This document shows, in pieces, positions 46,013-54,039 of a stretch of 64,000 nt of DNA. Position 1 is the first letter of the stretch; each line of letters opens with the position of its first letter. Location: positions 43,466 through 107,465 of the forward strand of contig JASJAW010000005.1 of the NCBI GenBank assembly GCA_030066795.1, in the 5' to 3' direction. This DNA comes from Dinoroseobacter sp. Lineage in GTDB: Bacteria > Pseudomonadota > Alphaproteobacteria > Rhodobacterales > Rhodobacteraceae. The notes under the pieces are model-generated. The model had not been told where the DNA came from. It ran no database searches and saw only the letters and a list, made by a program, of their open reading frames with translations. A program made the translations under genes and the position numbers.

Positions 46013-46681
46013 TTATCGATTGCGCTGGCTCAGGCTCAAAGCACGGCTGACATCGGACGCGACCTGGGCTCTGGAGCGTTGAAAACTCTCTGCATCTGGG
46101 GTGGAGATATTCATGACTACCTGCACAGGTCGCGCAGCCGGCGTTTCGGTCATGCGCACGCCCAAGCGGCCATCCGCTCCGCGCGCCAACGGCATGATAG
46201 CCTCTGGCCCCGCCTCGCCCATCAACCCGGTTGCGCCACGCATTGGGAAGGTTGTGGGCGACGTGACAACACCACCACGTGCAAAGGGCACCACGCGCCC
46301 TTCGGCAAAAGCTCCGCCGTGGGAGAAGCCAAAGAGCCCGGACACCAAGCTCGTCACACCGGACGTCAGACTGTCGCCCAGCGCCCGCTGGACGGGCTTC
46401 ATCGCAGTGTTGTAGGCCGCGTCCGACAGGGATCTCGCGACATTCTTCAGCGCGTCAGACAGTTTACCGCCTTCAAGCGCAACATCATCAAACGACCGCC
46501 GTAGTCCGTTTCCAACGCTGTTGCCTAGCGTTGCAGCCTCGCGTTCGGCAAAAAGCATCCCATCGCGCATACGGCGCAGTTCACCGTCGAATGTCGCCGC
46601 CATCGCTGCGGCGTCCTCGAATGTCTGATCCAGCTCAGCTATTCGGTCCCCGAACCCGTCCAGTTCATCATAGTCACTCAT
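46013..46681 (-). CDS. gp11: GTA gp11, tail tape-measure protein
   Basis: A 222-aa helical protein; the C-terminal half holds small hydrophobic glycine-rich text (SGLFGFSHGGAFAEGRVVPF). Corresponds to RcGTA g11, the short tape measure of the GTA tail; its short length fits the short tail. It overlaps gp10.1 by eight bases. Confidence 0.9.
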   Translation of the reverse strand: MSDYDELDGFGDRIAELDQTFEDAAAMAATFDGELRRMRDGMLFAEREAATLGNSVGNGLRRSFDDVALEGGKLSDALKNVARSLSDAAYNTAMKPVQRALGDSLTSGVTSLVSGLFGFSHGGAFAEGRVVPFARGGVVTSPTTFPMRGATGLMGEAGPEAIMPLARGADGRLGVRMTETPAARPVQVVMNISTPDAESFQRSRAQVASDVSRALSLSQRNR

Positions 46682-46880
46682 CGGAAATATCCTCCGTCTG
46701 ATCTGGAAACGCGCGGATCAATTCCTCGAGCCGGGCACGCCCAAGAGGGGCATCACTGCTCTCGTCCACACCCAGTAAGATCATCAGTTCCACCGGGGTC
46801 AGCGCCCAGAACGCTCCCGGACTCAATCCGAGTTCCTTCAGGCCGACCCGCATCAGCCCTGGCCAGTCAAGCCGGGTCAT
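46674..46880 (-). CDS. gp10.1: GTA gp10.1, probable tail assembly chaperone
   Basis: A 68-aa protein (GLMRVGLKELGLSPGAFWAL, then TPVELMILLGVDE) of the rcc01693 type. Together with gp10 it lies between the tail tube and the tape measure, where phages encode tail assembly chaperones. ATGA overlap with gp10. Confidence 0.85.
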   Translation of the reverse strand: MTRLDWPGLMRVGLKELGLSPGAFWALTPVELMILLGVDESSDAPLGRARLEELIRAFPDQTEDISDE

Positions 46881-47212
46881 ACCTCGCGACCGGACGGCAC
46901 GGCGAATGCTCGCGTCAGAAGCTGTGCCGCCGCCCGAGCGGCCGCCAACGGGCCGCCCTCGATCTCTGCGCTCGCAAGAGCGGATAGCGACAGGTCATGT
47001 CCGCTGCCCCGCAAACCGGCATGCAACAAAGCCACGACATCCCGCGCGCGATAAGCGCCGCTCTCGAAGCGTTCCACCAAAGCAATCAACGAGTCGGCCT
47101 CCAGCGCGGCCTCCAGTTCCGCCAGCGCCCCAAGCGTTAGTTTAAGGACATGCTGCTGACCGTCGATCGTCACCACGACCTCTCCGGCGTAAGGGTTTGC
47201 CACACCGCTCAA
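46877..47212 (-). CDS. gp10: GTA gp10, tail tube-linked protein
   Basis: A 111-aa protein (VVVTIDGQQHVLKLTLGALA, then ELEAALEADSLIAL) matching RcGTA g10. Its first codon is TTG at 47212, overlapping the gp9 stop (TTGA); an in-frame GTG at 47203 is an alternative. No strong ribosome-binding site, so translation is probably coupled to gp9. Confidence 0.88.
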   Translation of the reverse strand: MSGVANPYAGEVVVTIDGQQHVLKLTLGALAELEAALEADSLIALVERFESGAYRARDVVALLHAGLRGSGHDLSLSALASAEIEGGPLAAARAAAQLLTRAFAVPSGREV

Positions 47213-47622
47213 AGTGCGTTGAAGGTGAGCTGGCCGGCGGAAGCAATCGTCATCTCGTAGGTTGCTTCTCCGTTCTGGCTACCTGCGTATTCAATCGCAG
47301 TGATCATGAACGGGCCTTCAACCGTCCCGAAATCCGGGATCACGACCTGAAAACCCGGAACTTCACCATCGAAGAATATCTGCCGCGCGCGCTCGTCTGT
47401 ACTCTCGTCCCTAAAGACGCCAGACCCCGAAATCGCGGCGCTCTTCACACCTGCCCCGCCGAGCAGTTCACGCCATCCGCCGGCACTCTCGAGCGAGGTG
47501 ACATCGACCGTCTCGGTGTTGAAGGTTATCCGCGTTGCCCGCAGACCCGCGATGGTTTCAAAGGTCCCGGTTCCGGTCATGTCGATCTTGATCAGAAGGT
47601 CCTTGCCCTTTTGTACAGCCAT
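47209..47622 (-). CDS. gp9: GTA gp9, major tail protein
   Basis: A 137-aa tail tube protein (GKDLLIKIDMTGTGTFETIA, then GLRATRITFNTETVDVTSLE). Matches RcGTA g9, TP901-1-like major tail protein. GGAG precedes the ATG at 47622. Confidence 0.93.
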   Translation of the reverse strand: MAVQKGKDLLIKIDMTGTGTFETIAGLRATRITFNTETVDVTSLESAGGWRELLGGAGVKSAAISGSGVFRDESTDERARQIFFDGEVPGFQVVIPDFGTVEGPFMITAIEYAGSQNGEATYEMTIASAGQLTFNAL

Positions 47623-47643
47623 GGAGCTCTCCAAACTTGAGGG

Positions 47644-48054
47644 TTAATCGAGGTCGACACGCGCCCGAAAGCGCAAATCGATCTGGCGCAACACGCCATT
47701 TCCGACGCGGCGGGCTTTGGCCCGGCGAAAGTCGAGGGCGCTCAAACGGCCTTGTGCTAGGCTGAGCGGCGCATCCTGCAGCGCGTCTACAACTGCGCCC
47801 GCAACGTCCTTGATGGTCTGGAAGCCACGGGCATCTGTGGTGACACTCACTGTGAAATCATGACGTGAGGAGCGTCCGGTACTGTCGCTAATCTGCACGG
47901 CTGTCTCAGGCCCCAACGTGACATAAGTGGCCGGAAGGGTCCCTGCGGGTACCTGGTCATAGATTGCGCCGCCGAGCAGCGTTGATAGGGCCGGGTCGTC
48001 GGCCAGCCTCTGGTACAGAGCAGCCTGAAGCGGGGCTGACGTAACATAACTCAT
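47644..48054 (-). CDS. gp8: GTA gp8, tail terminator-like protein (DUF3168)
   Basis: A 136-aa DUF3168 protein (APLQAALYQRLADDPALSTL, then GGAIYDQVPAGTLPATYVTL). Corresponds to RcGTA g8 at the head-tail joint. Its ATG overlaps the gp7 stop by four bases. Confidence 0.92.
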   Translation of the reverse strand: MSYVTSAPLQAALYQRLADDPALSTLLGGAIYDQVPAGTLPATYVTLGPETAVQISDSTGRSSRHDFTVSVTTDARGFQTIKDVAGAVVDALQDAPLSLAQGRLSALDFRRAKARRVGNGVLRQIDLRFRARVDLD

Positions 48055-48392
48055 GCGCCCACCTCCTCGTCCGCAAAGCAAGTCAAAAAGCGCGCATCAG
48101 GATCGCGCTCAGCGACCGCCAGAATGCGGTAAATTCTTTGGCCCTCCCGAAACCTCTGCTCCGGCTTGGGTCGGCTCGGGTCCCCCACCGGCGCCCCGCG
48201 CACAATGATCCGCAGCGTCGTCAGCGAAACCGCTGTCGCAGGACGGCGGGCGGTTTCGCGCCCAGTCCGGTGGTCGATCTCCGCCCACAATGTACCAAGC
48301 GGTGTCCAAGCCTCCGAAAACCCACCCGCGCCATCGGGGCTCTGCTGCCGCTCTTCCAAAGACAGCCTACGGTTCAGGTTCGGCACTTTCAT
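48051..48392 (-). CDS. gp7: GTA gp7, head-tail adaptor
   Basis: A 113-aa SPP1-type head closure/adaptor protein (VPNLNRRLSLEERQQSPDGA, then YRILAVAERDPDARFLTC). Corresponds to RcGTA g7. The ATG at 48392 overlaps gp6's stop; longer upstream frame text is not GTA-like. Confidence 0.9.
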   Translation of the reverse strand: MKVPNLNRRLSLEERQQSPDGAGGFSEAWTPLGTLWAEIDHRTGRETARRPATAVSLTTLRIIVRGAPVGDPSRPKPEQRFREGQRIYRILAVAERDPDARFLTCFADEEVGA

Positions 48393-48979
48393 TCCTTTCG
48401 TCCTCCGAACAAACGAAGGTCGCGAAAGGCCTCGATCAGCACTCGAACGAGCATAGGCAGGCCGGTATCGGGCACGCCGGTTCGAGTGTCGTAGAAATGC
48501 GAGCCCAGCACCATCACAGCTTGCGCAAGGCTTTCGGGTACGGCATCCCAATCCAAGCTGTAGCCAGCCTCAAAGCGGACCTCAGCGTAACCATGATGTG
48601 GGATCTGCGGCAGCGTGGTGCGCGCCTTGATCCCAGCGCGATACTCATCCGGCACTACCTTGTAGGTACTGCCCGCAACCTCTGTAAATTCGCCCCCGAA
48701 GGACACCAACCGGACGCTGCTCACCTGCACCAATGGGCCGCGCAGAATAGGCTGGAACGTGGGACCTGCCCAGTCTTCCAGACGCAAGACAAAGGCACGG
48801 CGAAACAGCGCCTTCCCGGTCCGGTATTCGATCGCCCCGATTGCAGCTCGCAGTGTGCTCTCCAGCAACGTATCTTGCAGAGTACTATTTGAGAAACCAC
48901 TGCCCAGGCGGAGGTGCTCCCTAAATTGCTGCAGGGGAAGGGCCTCCGCGGGAACCGAGGTCTCTTCAACTATGTTCAT
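48389..48979 (-). CDS. gp6: GTA gp6, head-tail connector
   Basis: A 196-aa connector of the phiE125 gp8/gp6 type (ESTLRAAIGAIEYRTGKALF, RRAFVLRLEDW). Corresponds to RcGTA g6. GGAG lies before the ATG. A 159-nt gap separates it from the capsid gene. Confidence 0.92.
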   Translation of the reverse strand: MNIVEETSVPAEALPLQQFREHLRLGSGFSNSTLQDTLLESTLRAAIGAIEYRTGKALFRRAFVLRLEDWAGPTFQPILRGPLVQVSSVRLVSFGGEFTEVAGSTYKVVPDEYRAGIKARTTLPQIPHHGYAEVRFEAGYSLDWDAVPESLAQAVMVLGSHFYDTRTGVPDTGLPMLVRVLIEAFRDLRLFGGRKE

Positions 48980-49081
48980 TTACAGTCTCCAAATCGGGCG
49001 ATCCTCGCCGAACCGGCAAGGGCGTGCGCGCAGCGCCACTCGGACGGAGGGAACAGCTAGAAACGCCGCCTGTATGCGCAC

Positions 49082-49117
49082 GCCCCAGGTTCCGCCTTGC
49101 AGACGGAACTTCGGGGC
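49082..49117 (-). repeat. Long hairpin just after the capsid gene
   Basis: GCCCC (49082-49086) pairs with GGGGC (49113-49117), and inside it GTTCCG (49089-49094) pairs with CGGAAC (49104-49109), closing a 9-nt loop. It lies 22 nt past the gp5 stop on the coding strand without a T tract. A processing or 3' stabilising structure would let capsid mRNA exceed that of the connector genes. Confidence 0.6.
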
Positions 49118-49138
49118 TCTCAGAAGGGCTTAGGCGCC

Positions 49139-50356
49139 TTAGCTGACAGCGAACTTCAGCAGCTTAATGGCCGCGAAATCGGTAACCCCACCGCCAACAC
49201 GCTTGGTGGCATAGAACAGCACATTGGGTTTGGCCGAGAACGGATCACGAAGGATGCGCAAGTCAGGACGCTCCGCGATTGTGTAGCCTGCTCCGAAATC
49301 ACCGAAGGCAATGGCCGCTTCGCCCGACGCGATGTCCGGCATGTCCTCTGCAATCAGAACGGGATAGCCAAGCAAGCGCGCCGGCTCGCCCGCTGCCAGT
49401 CCGTCAGACCACAGGAAGCGCCCGTCGGCATCCTTGATCTTGCGGACCACACCTGCCGTCTTGGAATTCATCACGAAGGTACCGTTTGCACGGTACCGTG
49501 CGCCCAGTGCATAGACCAGATCCACCAGCGCATCTGCCGGGGCCGAGGCGCTGAACGCACCGTCAACACCGGTCGGAACATAGCCAAGGTTACCCCAGGT
49601 CCAGACTGCCTCGTCCACTTGAGGCGTGGTCAGGAAGCCGGTGGGTTTGTCCAGGCCGTCACCGGTAACAAACGCAGCGGCTTCAGACCGCGCAAACTTG
49701 TCCGCAATGCGGGTCGCAAGCCAGCCCTCGATATCAAACGCGCTGTCGTCTAGCAGGCGCTGCGAGACTTTAGGGAGCGCTGAGAGTTCATGCAGCGCAA
49801 TCGAAATACGGTCAATCTGTGCTGTCCCGGTTTCCGTCTGATCGGCGGTTTCCGAGACCCAGCCCGCATCGGTCTCGGTAAAATCTACCAACACGTCGTA
49901 GGCTGTCGCTTCAACGGACACGACGGACGCAACCGCGCGCAGCGAAGCCTGGGACTTCAGCACCGATTTGACGGTCTCAGAGGTCTGCGGGTCAACAAGA
50001 TAGCCGCCATCGGCTGCCACGGCAGAAGACATCGCCTTCTCTTCGATTTGCAGACCGCGCAGCGCGTCGTCGTCGCCGGTGCGGATATAGGCATCGAACG
50101 CCTTTTGATGCGGTGCGGCCTCCACGGTGGCACCGGACAGCGCGGGACGCGCGGGAGAGATAGATTTACGATCCAGCATCTGAATTCGCTCTTCCTGTTG
50201 TTGAAGTCGGGATTTCATCGCGGCCTCTCGGCCCTTGATCTCGCGGACAAAGGCCGCCAGCTCGGCTGAGACTTCAGCCATCGGAGAGACCTCCGACGCC
50301 GCGGTGTCCCGAACCGCATCCGTACCATGCGCCTGAGCGCTTTGGACATGTTCCAT
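49139..50356 (-). CDS. gp5: GTA gp5, major capsid protein (HK97 fold)
   Basis: A 405-aa HK97-type capsid protein. The first roughly 100 residues are a helical scaffold/delta domain rich in Glu/Gln/Arg (LAAFVREIKGREAAMKSRLQ, QQEERIQMLDRKS), removed by gp4; the mature part starts around AVAADGGYLVDPQTSETV. Matches RcGTA g5. The ATG at 50356 lies 11 nt after the gp4 stop. Confidence 0.96.
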   Translation of the reverse strand: MEHVQSAQAHGTDAVRDTAASEVSPMAEVSAELAAFVREIKGREAAMKSRLQQQEERIQMLDRKSISPARPALSGATVEAAPHQKAFDAYIRTGDDDALRGLQIEEKAMSSAVAADGGYLVDPQTSETVKSVLKSQASLRAVASVVSVEATAYDVLVDFTETDAGWVSETADQTETGTAQIDRISIALHELSALPKVSQRLLDDSAFDIEGWLATRIADKFARSEAAAFVTGDGLDKPTGFLTTPQVDEAVWTWGNLGYVPTGVDGAFSASAPADALVDLVYALGARYRANGTFVMNSKTAGVVRKIKDADGRFLWSDGLAAGEPARLLGYPVLIAEDMPDIASGEAAIAFGDFGAGYTIAERPDLRILRDPFSAKPNVLFYATKRVGGGVTDFAAIKLLKFAVS

Positions 50357-50366
50357 GAATGAACTC

Positions 50367-50939
50367 CTACTCAGCGGCAAACACCGCACGCGCCTGCCTC
50401 AGCGCTTCCGCCAGAGCCAGCAGATCGGCCTCTGGATCGCCCGCTTTGGCGCCCAACCGCGCCTCTGGCAACATCGGAAAGGTCACGAGCGAGACCTCCC
50501 ACAATTCCACCTCCGCAAGACGGCGATGTCCCTGCGCATCGCGCGAGGATTTCTTCGTGCGATAGCCGATCGAGAGCCCATCAATCGCGCCCGCCTCGAT
50601 TAAGCGCGCCGCCTCCCGGCCCTTTTCGATATCTGCAAGCAACCGCCCTTTGACCCGGAGCCCTTTGCCGTCCTCGCGGATCTCGTCCCAGACACCGATC
50701 GGCTGCACCGGATCGTGCTGCCAAAGCATCTTCACACTGCGTTCTTTGGCCTGTAGAGCCGCAAGCGAAGCGGCATAGGCTCCCGGCTCGACAATATCGC
50801 CCCCCTGATCGGCCACGCCGAACAGGCTCGCATAGCCCTCGATCGTCAGTTCCTCACCCAGATCCAGTTCGTCCCCGAACCGGCAAAACTTCATCTCCAG
50901 CCCGCTGCTTGCGCGCGGGCCCAAATCCAACTCTTCCAT
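50367..50939 (-). CDS. gp4: GTA gp4, prohead protease
   Basis: A 190-aa HK97-family prohead serine protease. The predicted catalytic His is in LWQHDPVQPIG and the Ser in IDGLSIGYRTKKSS; EGYASLFGVADQGGDIVEPG is the family N-terminal motif. It trims the capsid scaffold domain. Only 22 nt separate it from the portal gene, so the small g3.5 seen in RcGTA has no room here. Confidence 0.95.
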   Translation of the reverse strand: MEELDLGPRASSGLEMKFCRFGDELDLGEELTIEGYASLFGVADQGGDIVEPGAYAASLAALQAKERSVKMLWQHDPVQPIGVWDEIREDGKGLRVKGRLLADIEKGREAARLIEAGAIDGLSIGYRTKKSSRDAQGHRRLAEVELWEVSLVTFPMLPEARLGAKAGDPEADLLALAEALRQARAVFAAE

Positions 50940-50961
50940 GTGATGTCCTCTCGAAACCCGC

Positions 50962-52158
50962 TCAGGTTTTGTCTTCCAGCGGCGGCAGTCCCAGCAGGTT
51001 GCGCTTTTCGGCAGTGGTCAAAAACTCGGCATTCGCCACGCGGGTCCATTGCGCATCCCGCTCCACCGACAACGCCGGGATCTTGTCCAGATCCGGCGCA
51101 ATCGCCACCTGATCCCCGGCGAGCTCCGACAGCCAATGTCCCAAGGCCGCGGTGACCTTGTGCGCCAGCGGCAAAACCGTCAGGCGATAGAACGCCCGGT
51201 TCGCCTCCTGGTAGTTGGCATAGGTCGCGTCGCCGGGGATCCCTAGAAGCATCGGGGGAACTCCGAAGGCCAGCGCAATCTCCCGAGCTGCCGAGTCCTT
51301 GGTCTTCTGGAACTCCATATCCGTGGGACTGAACCCCATCGGTTTCCAGTCAAGCCCACCTTCCAGCAGCATTGGTCGCCCGGCATTGCGCGCGCCCTGA
51401 TACTGGTCCGCTACCTCATCAACCAATCGCGCATGCTGCTCCGGGCTGAGGCTGCCATCGCCTTCCACCCCCCGATACACCAACGCGCCAGAGGGCCGGG
51501 CCGCGTTGTCCAAGAGCGCCTTGGACCATTGCGTCGCCGCCGAATGAACATCCAGGGCCGCGGCCGCCGCCTGCATAGGCGAGAACCCGTAATGGTCATC
51601 CTGCGGATGGAACGCTTTGATGTGGCAAATCGGGGGGCGCCCACCTTCTACTTTGAACAGATGTTTGTTCGCGCCAACCGCATACTCATAGGCCGCGGGC
51701 CAGCCATCTGCCCCGGGCAGCACCCGCACCCGATCCGAACGCAACACATGAAGATCGACCGGCAACGCCTCGCCGCCAAACACGGCCTCGATATAACCGT
51801 CGCCGGACAACAGCATCTGCCCGTAAAGCGCCTCAAGGAACTCAGCCCGCGACTGCCCGCCATTAGGCCGCGCAATCAGCGATATCCACGGATGGCTCTC
51901 ATAGCGCTGTTCTGCATCCTGAAAGGTGAGCGGCAAGGCAGCGGCCGCCTCCGCAATCATTTTGACCACGCGAAACCCAACCGGATTGCCGTTGAATCCG
52001 TTGCGCGTCAGTGAGCCGGTATCACGCGGCGTCCACGCCACCCGACCGCCCGACGCCACAGCCAACAGCTGCTTCCCAATGCCCGACTTGGTCCCAACAG
52101 GGGCGACGGGCGCCGCCCTCTCTGGGGCAGAGGTTTTTCGAAACAGATTGAACACCAT
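50962..52158 (-). CDS. gp3: GTA gp3, portal protein
   Basis: A 398-aa HK97-type portal (VVKMIAEAAAALPLTFQD, then LYGQMLLSGDGYIEAVFG and LAFGVPPMLLGIPGDATYAN). It forms the DNA entry ring. ATG at 52158. It follows gp2 with a gap of about 95 nt. Confidence 0.96.
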   Translation of the reverse strand: MVFNLFRKTSAPERAAPVAPVGTKSGIGKQLLAVASGGRVAWTPRDTGSLTRNGFNGNPVGFRVVKMIAEAAAALPLTFQDAEQRYESHPWISLIARPNGGQSRAEFLEALYGQMLLSGDGYIEAVFGGEALPVDLHVLRSDRVRVLPGADGWPAAYEYAVGANKHLFKVEGGRPPICHIKAFHPQDDHYGFSPMQAAAAALDVHSAATQWSKALLDNAARPSGALVYRGVEGDGSLSPEQHARLVDEVADQYQGARNAGRPMLLEGGLDWKPMGFSPTDMEFQKTKDSAAREIALAFGVPPMLLGIPGDATYANYQEANRAFYRLTVLPLAHKVTAALGHWLSELAGDQVAIAPDLDKIPALSVERDAQWTRVANAEFLTTAEKRNLLGLPPLEDKT

Positions 52159-52253
52159 ACAGGATGCCCCCTTCGTGAAACGCAAACGCAGGCAGCGCAA
52201 ATCGCCCTATCGCCGAACTGGCGCAGGCCATCACCGCCGCGAGTATTGAAATG

Positions 52254-53666
52254 TCAGAGCGCGCGAATGCGCGGATTGGCCAGGTGATCGCTCGGCAGTA
52301 TCATCAGATCATGCAAGGCCCAGACCAGCGCATCGACCCGGTCCGGGCTGCCCGATCCGCGAAAGCCCTGCGTCGTCATCTGGCACATCTCGTCCTCCAG
52401 CGCGCCAAGCCCGCGCAAGTGATGCACCCGGCCCTGTTCGTAAAGCGCCGCGACCGGCTCGGCCCGCGCGGTCTTACCCCGCGCTGCGCGCACAGCCTTG
52501 TAAGACAACAGCGGCTCCAGCTGCCTCAGCACCGTCTCCACCAGATCGCCGCCCTGATTGACCTCCGCAACCAAGCGGTGCGCCGCATGGCGCTTGCAGG
52601 CGTCAATCGCGGCCTGCGCCCATTGCAGCGGGGTTGAGGCCTCGACCGAGGCATCCTCCAGCACATAGGCTTTCCAGCCCTGTTTCGGCCCTTGATTGGC
52701 GACACCAGCCACGATGATCCCGCAGGCGTCGGACCCCTTATGGCCAGTCACCGGCGGGTCCACTGCAACCACGATCCGATCAAGACGAGGTGCTTCATCC
52801 AACCGCGCGGCTTCTAACGCCTCGGTTGACCACAATGCGCCTTCAACGTCGCTCAGAAGCAGCCCTTCCAATTCTTGCCGCCCCAGCCGTGTCCCGGCGT
52901 AGCGCGCCCGGATTTCCTCTATGAAGGACGCCGCCAGATATGCCCGGTTCGCCTCTGTCGGAGCATGGGTAATGACGGTCGAGGGCGCATCGAGCAACCG
53001 CTTCAACCCATCCACGTTCCGCGGCGTCGTCGTTACCACCGCCTGAGGCCGCTCCCCAAGCCGAAGTGCAAACTGCAGATTGTCCCAGACCTCCTCTGCC
53101 CGCCGCCACTTCGCCAGTTCGTCCGCCCAGCACGCATCGAATTGAGGACCGCGCAGGCTCTCGGGATCATGGGCGGAATAAACCTGCGCAATCGCCCCGT
53201 TTGGCCAGACGAGTTGTCGGCGCCCGGCCTGCCACTCCGGCATCCGGTCCGGTGGCGAGCACGCCATGATCCCGCTCTCGCCGAAGATCATAACCTCGCG
53301 CACCTGATCCAGCGTCTCACCAACCAGCGCCACGCGGCGCGCGCGTCCCGGGTCGGTGGCGCGCGGCCCCTCGACTTGCGCGCGCACCCACTCCGCCCCA
53401 GCCCGGGTCTTGCCCGCACCGCGCCCGCCTAGGATAACCCACGACCGCCAATCGCCCTCAGGCGGCAGCTGATGCTCCAGCGCCCAGAACTCAAACAGGT
53501 AGGGTAGTGCCGCCAGCGTCGGATCACTCAGATCCTTCAGGAAAGCCTCCGTCACCTCCGGCTTCTCGGAGGCGAGCCAAGCGGCTCCTGATTTCAGTGC
53601 GGGCAGCGTCGAGGTCGTAGGTTCCGGACGAGAGTTCTCCTGACAACTTGCGGCATTCTTCAGCAA
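52254..53666 (-). CDS. gp2: GTA gp2, terminase large subunit
   Basis: A 470-aa packaging motor. The ATPase Walker A is LGGRGAGKTRAG, the Walker B region FDACWADELAKW with coupling TTTPRN, and the nuclease domain follows (VAVDPPVTG, then HRLVAEVNQGGDLVETVLRQ). It packages host DNA headfuls. The TTG at 53666 has a near-perfect GGAGGAGG six nt upstream but overlaps gp1 by 143 nt; a GTG at 53552 would give 432 aa, but the text before it (SGAAWLASEKPEVTEAFLKD) looks conserved, which favours the TTG. Confidence 0.95.
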   Translation of the reverse strand: MLKNAASCQENSRPEPTTSTLPALKSGAAWLASEKPEVTEAFLKDLSDPTLAALPYLFEFWALEHQLPPEGDWRSWVILGGRGAGKTRAGAEWVRAQVEGPRATDPGRARRVALVGETLDQVREVMIFGESGIMACSPPDRMPEWQAGRRQLVWPNGAIAQVYSAHDPESLRGPQFDACWADELAKWRRAEEVWDNLQFALRLGERPQAVVTTTPRNVDGLKRLLDAPSTVITHAPTEANRAYLAASFIEEIRARYAGTRLGRQELEGLLLSDVEGALWSTEALEAARLDEAPRLDRIVVAVDPPVTGHKGSDACGIIVAGVANQGPKQGWKAYVLEDASVEASTPLQWAQAAIDACKRHAAHRLVAEVNQGGDLVETVLRQLEPLLSYKAVRAARGKTARAEPVAALYEQGRVHHLRGLGALEDEMCQMTTQGFRGSGSPDRVDALVWALHDLMILPSDHLANPRIRAL

Positions 53667-53883
53667 TGCGAGCCTCCTCCCTGATCACGGTCATCGTGAC
53701 CTCGCGCAAGTCCTTCAACTGGCGCTGCAATTCAGTTTTGCTGATGCGCTCGGACGCATCGCGCTCAGCGATCTGCTCAAGCTGAGCGATCGCATGGTGA
53801 ATCTTCCGCCGCAGGTAACTGACCTGGTCGGTGGCCGACGCCAAAAGGCTCACGGGGTCCCCCGCGCCAATTTCGTTGATCAT
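53524..53883 (-). CDS. gp1: GTA gp1, terminase small subunit
   Basis: A 119-aa helical protein (ATDQVSYLRRKIHHAIAQLE, then QIAERDASERISKTELQRQL). Corresponds to RcGTA g1, the small terminase. It is the first gene of the cluster and its end overlaps gp2. The ribosome-binding site is weak (GAGGGGCG somewhat distant). Confidence 0.88.
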   Translation of the reverse strand: MINEIGAGDPVSLLASATDQVSYLRRKIHHAIAQLEQIAERDASERISKTELQRQLKDLREVTMTVIREEARIAEECRKLSGELSSGTYDLDAARTEIRSRLARLREAGGDGGFPEGSE

Positions 53884-53923
53884 GAAAAAGTTCGCCCCTC
53901 ATGCTGCCGCACGAGCGAAAACG

Positions 53924-53952
53924 AAAAAACGACCGCGGGTGTCCCCGGGTCG
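53924..53952 (-). terminator. Intrinsic terminator in the GTA leader
   Basis: On the coding strand CGACCCGGG pairs with CCCGCGGTCG (one bulged C) around a GACA loop, 53930-53952, and is followed at once by six Ts (53924-53929). This is a textbook terminator located between the predicted GTA promoter and gp1. It also ends any read-through from mltG. Confidence 0.8.
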
Positions 53953-53970
53953 CTTGCCCACTTCTTCTAG

Positions 53971-53981
53971 CTTGTCACAAG
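53971..53981. promoter_or_regulatory. Short palindrome beside the GTA -10 box
   Basis: CTTGT-C-ACAAG, an 11-nt perfect dyad, lies at the expected transcription start of the GTA promoter and could bind a regulator. Short, so chance is possible. Confidence 0.3.
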
Positions 53982-54009
53982 TTATACCCTAGGGAGTTCG
54001 GTGAGTCAA
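53981..54009 (-). promoter_or_regulatory. Predicted GTA cluster promoter
   Basis: On the minus strand TTGACT (54004-54009), an ideal 17-nt spacer and TATAAC (53981-53986) form a near-consensus sigma-70 promoter, pointing at gp1. It starts 31 nt after the mltG stop. The spacer holds the palindrome CCCTAGGG (53987-53994). Confidence 0.7.
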
Positions 54010-54039
54010 GATATAAACTTAGGGTTGTGCGCGCGCTGT

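Noticed and set aside
50891..51136. Small minus-strand frame at the portal/protease junction as a g3.5 equivalent
   Set aside because: It lies wholly in another frame of the portal gene and start of the protease gene, with low-complexity text unlike a GTA protein.
39417..53883. Ordinary prophage rather than GTA
   Set aside because: No integrase, repressor, replication or lysis genes, no attachment repeats seen, and gene order follows RcGTA with cysE alongside.
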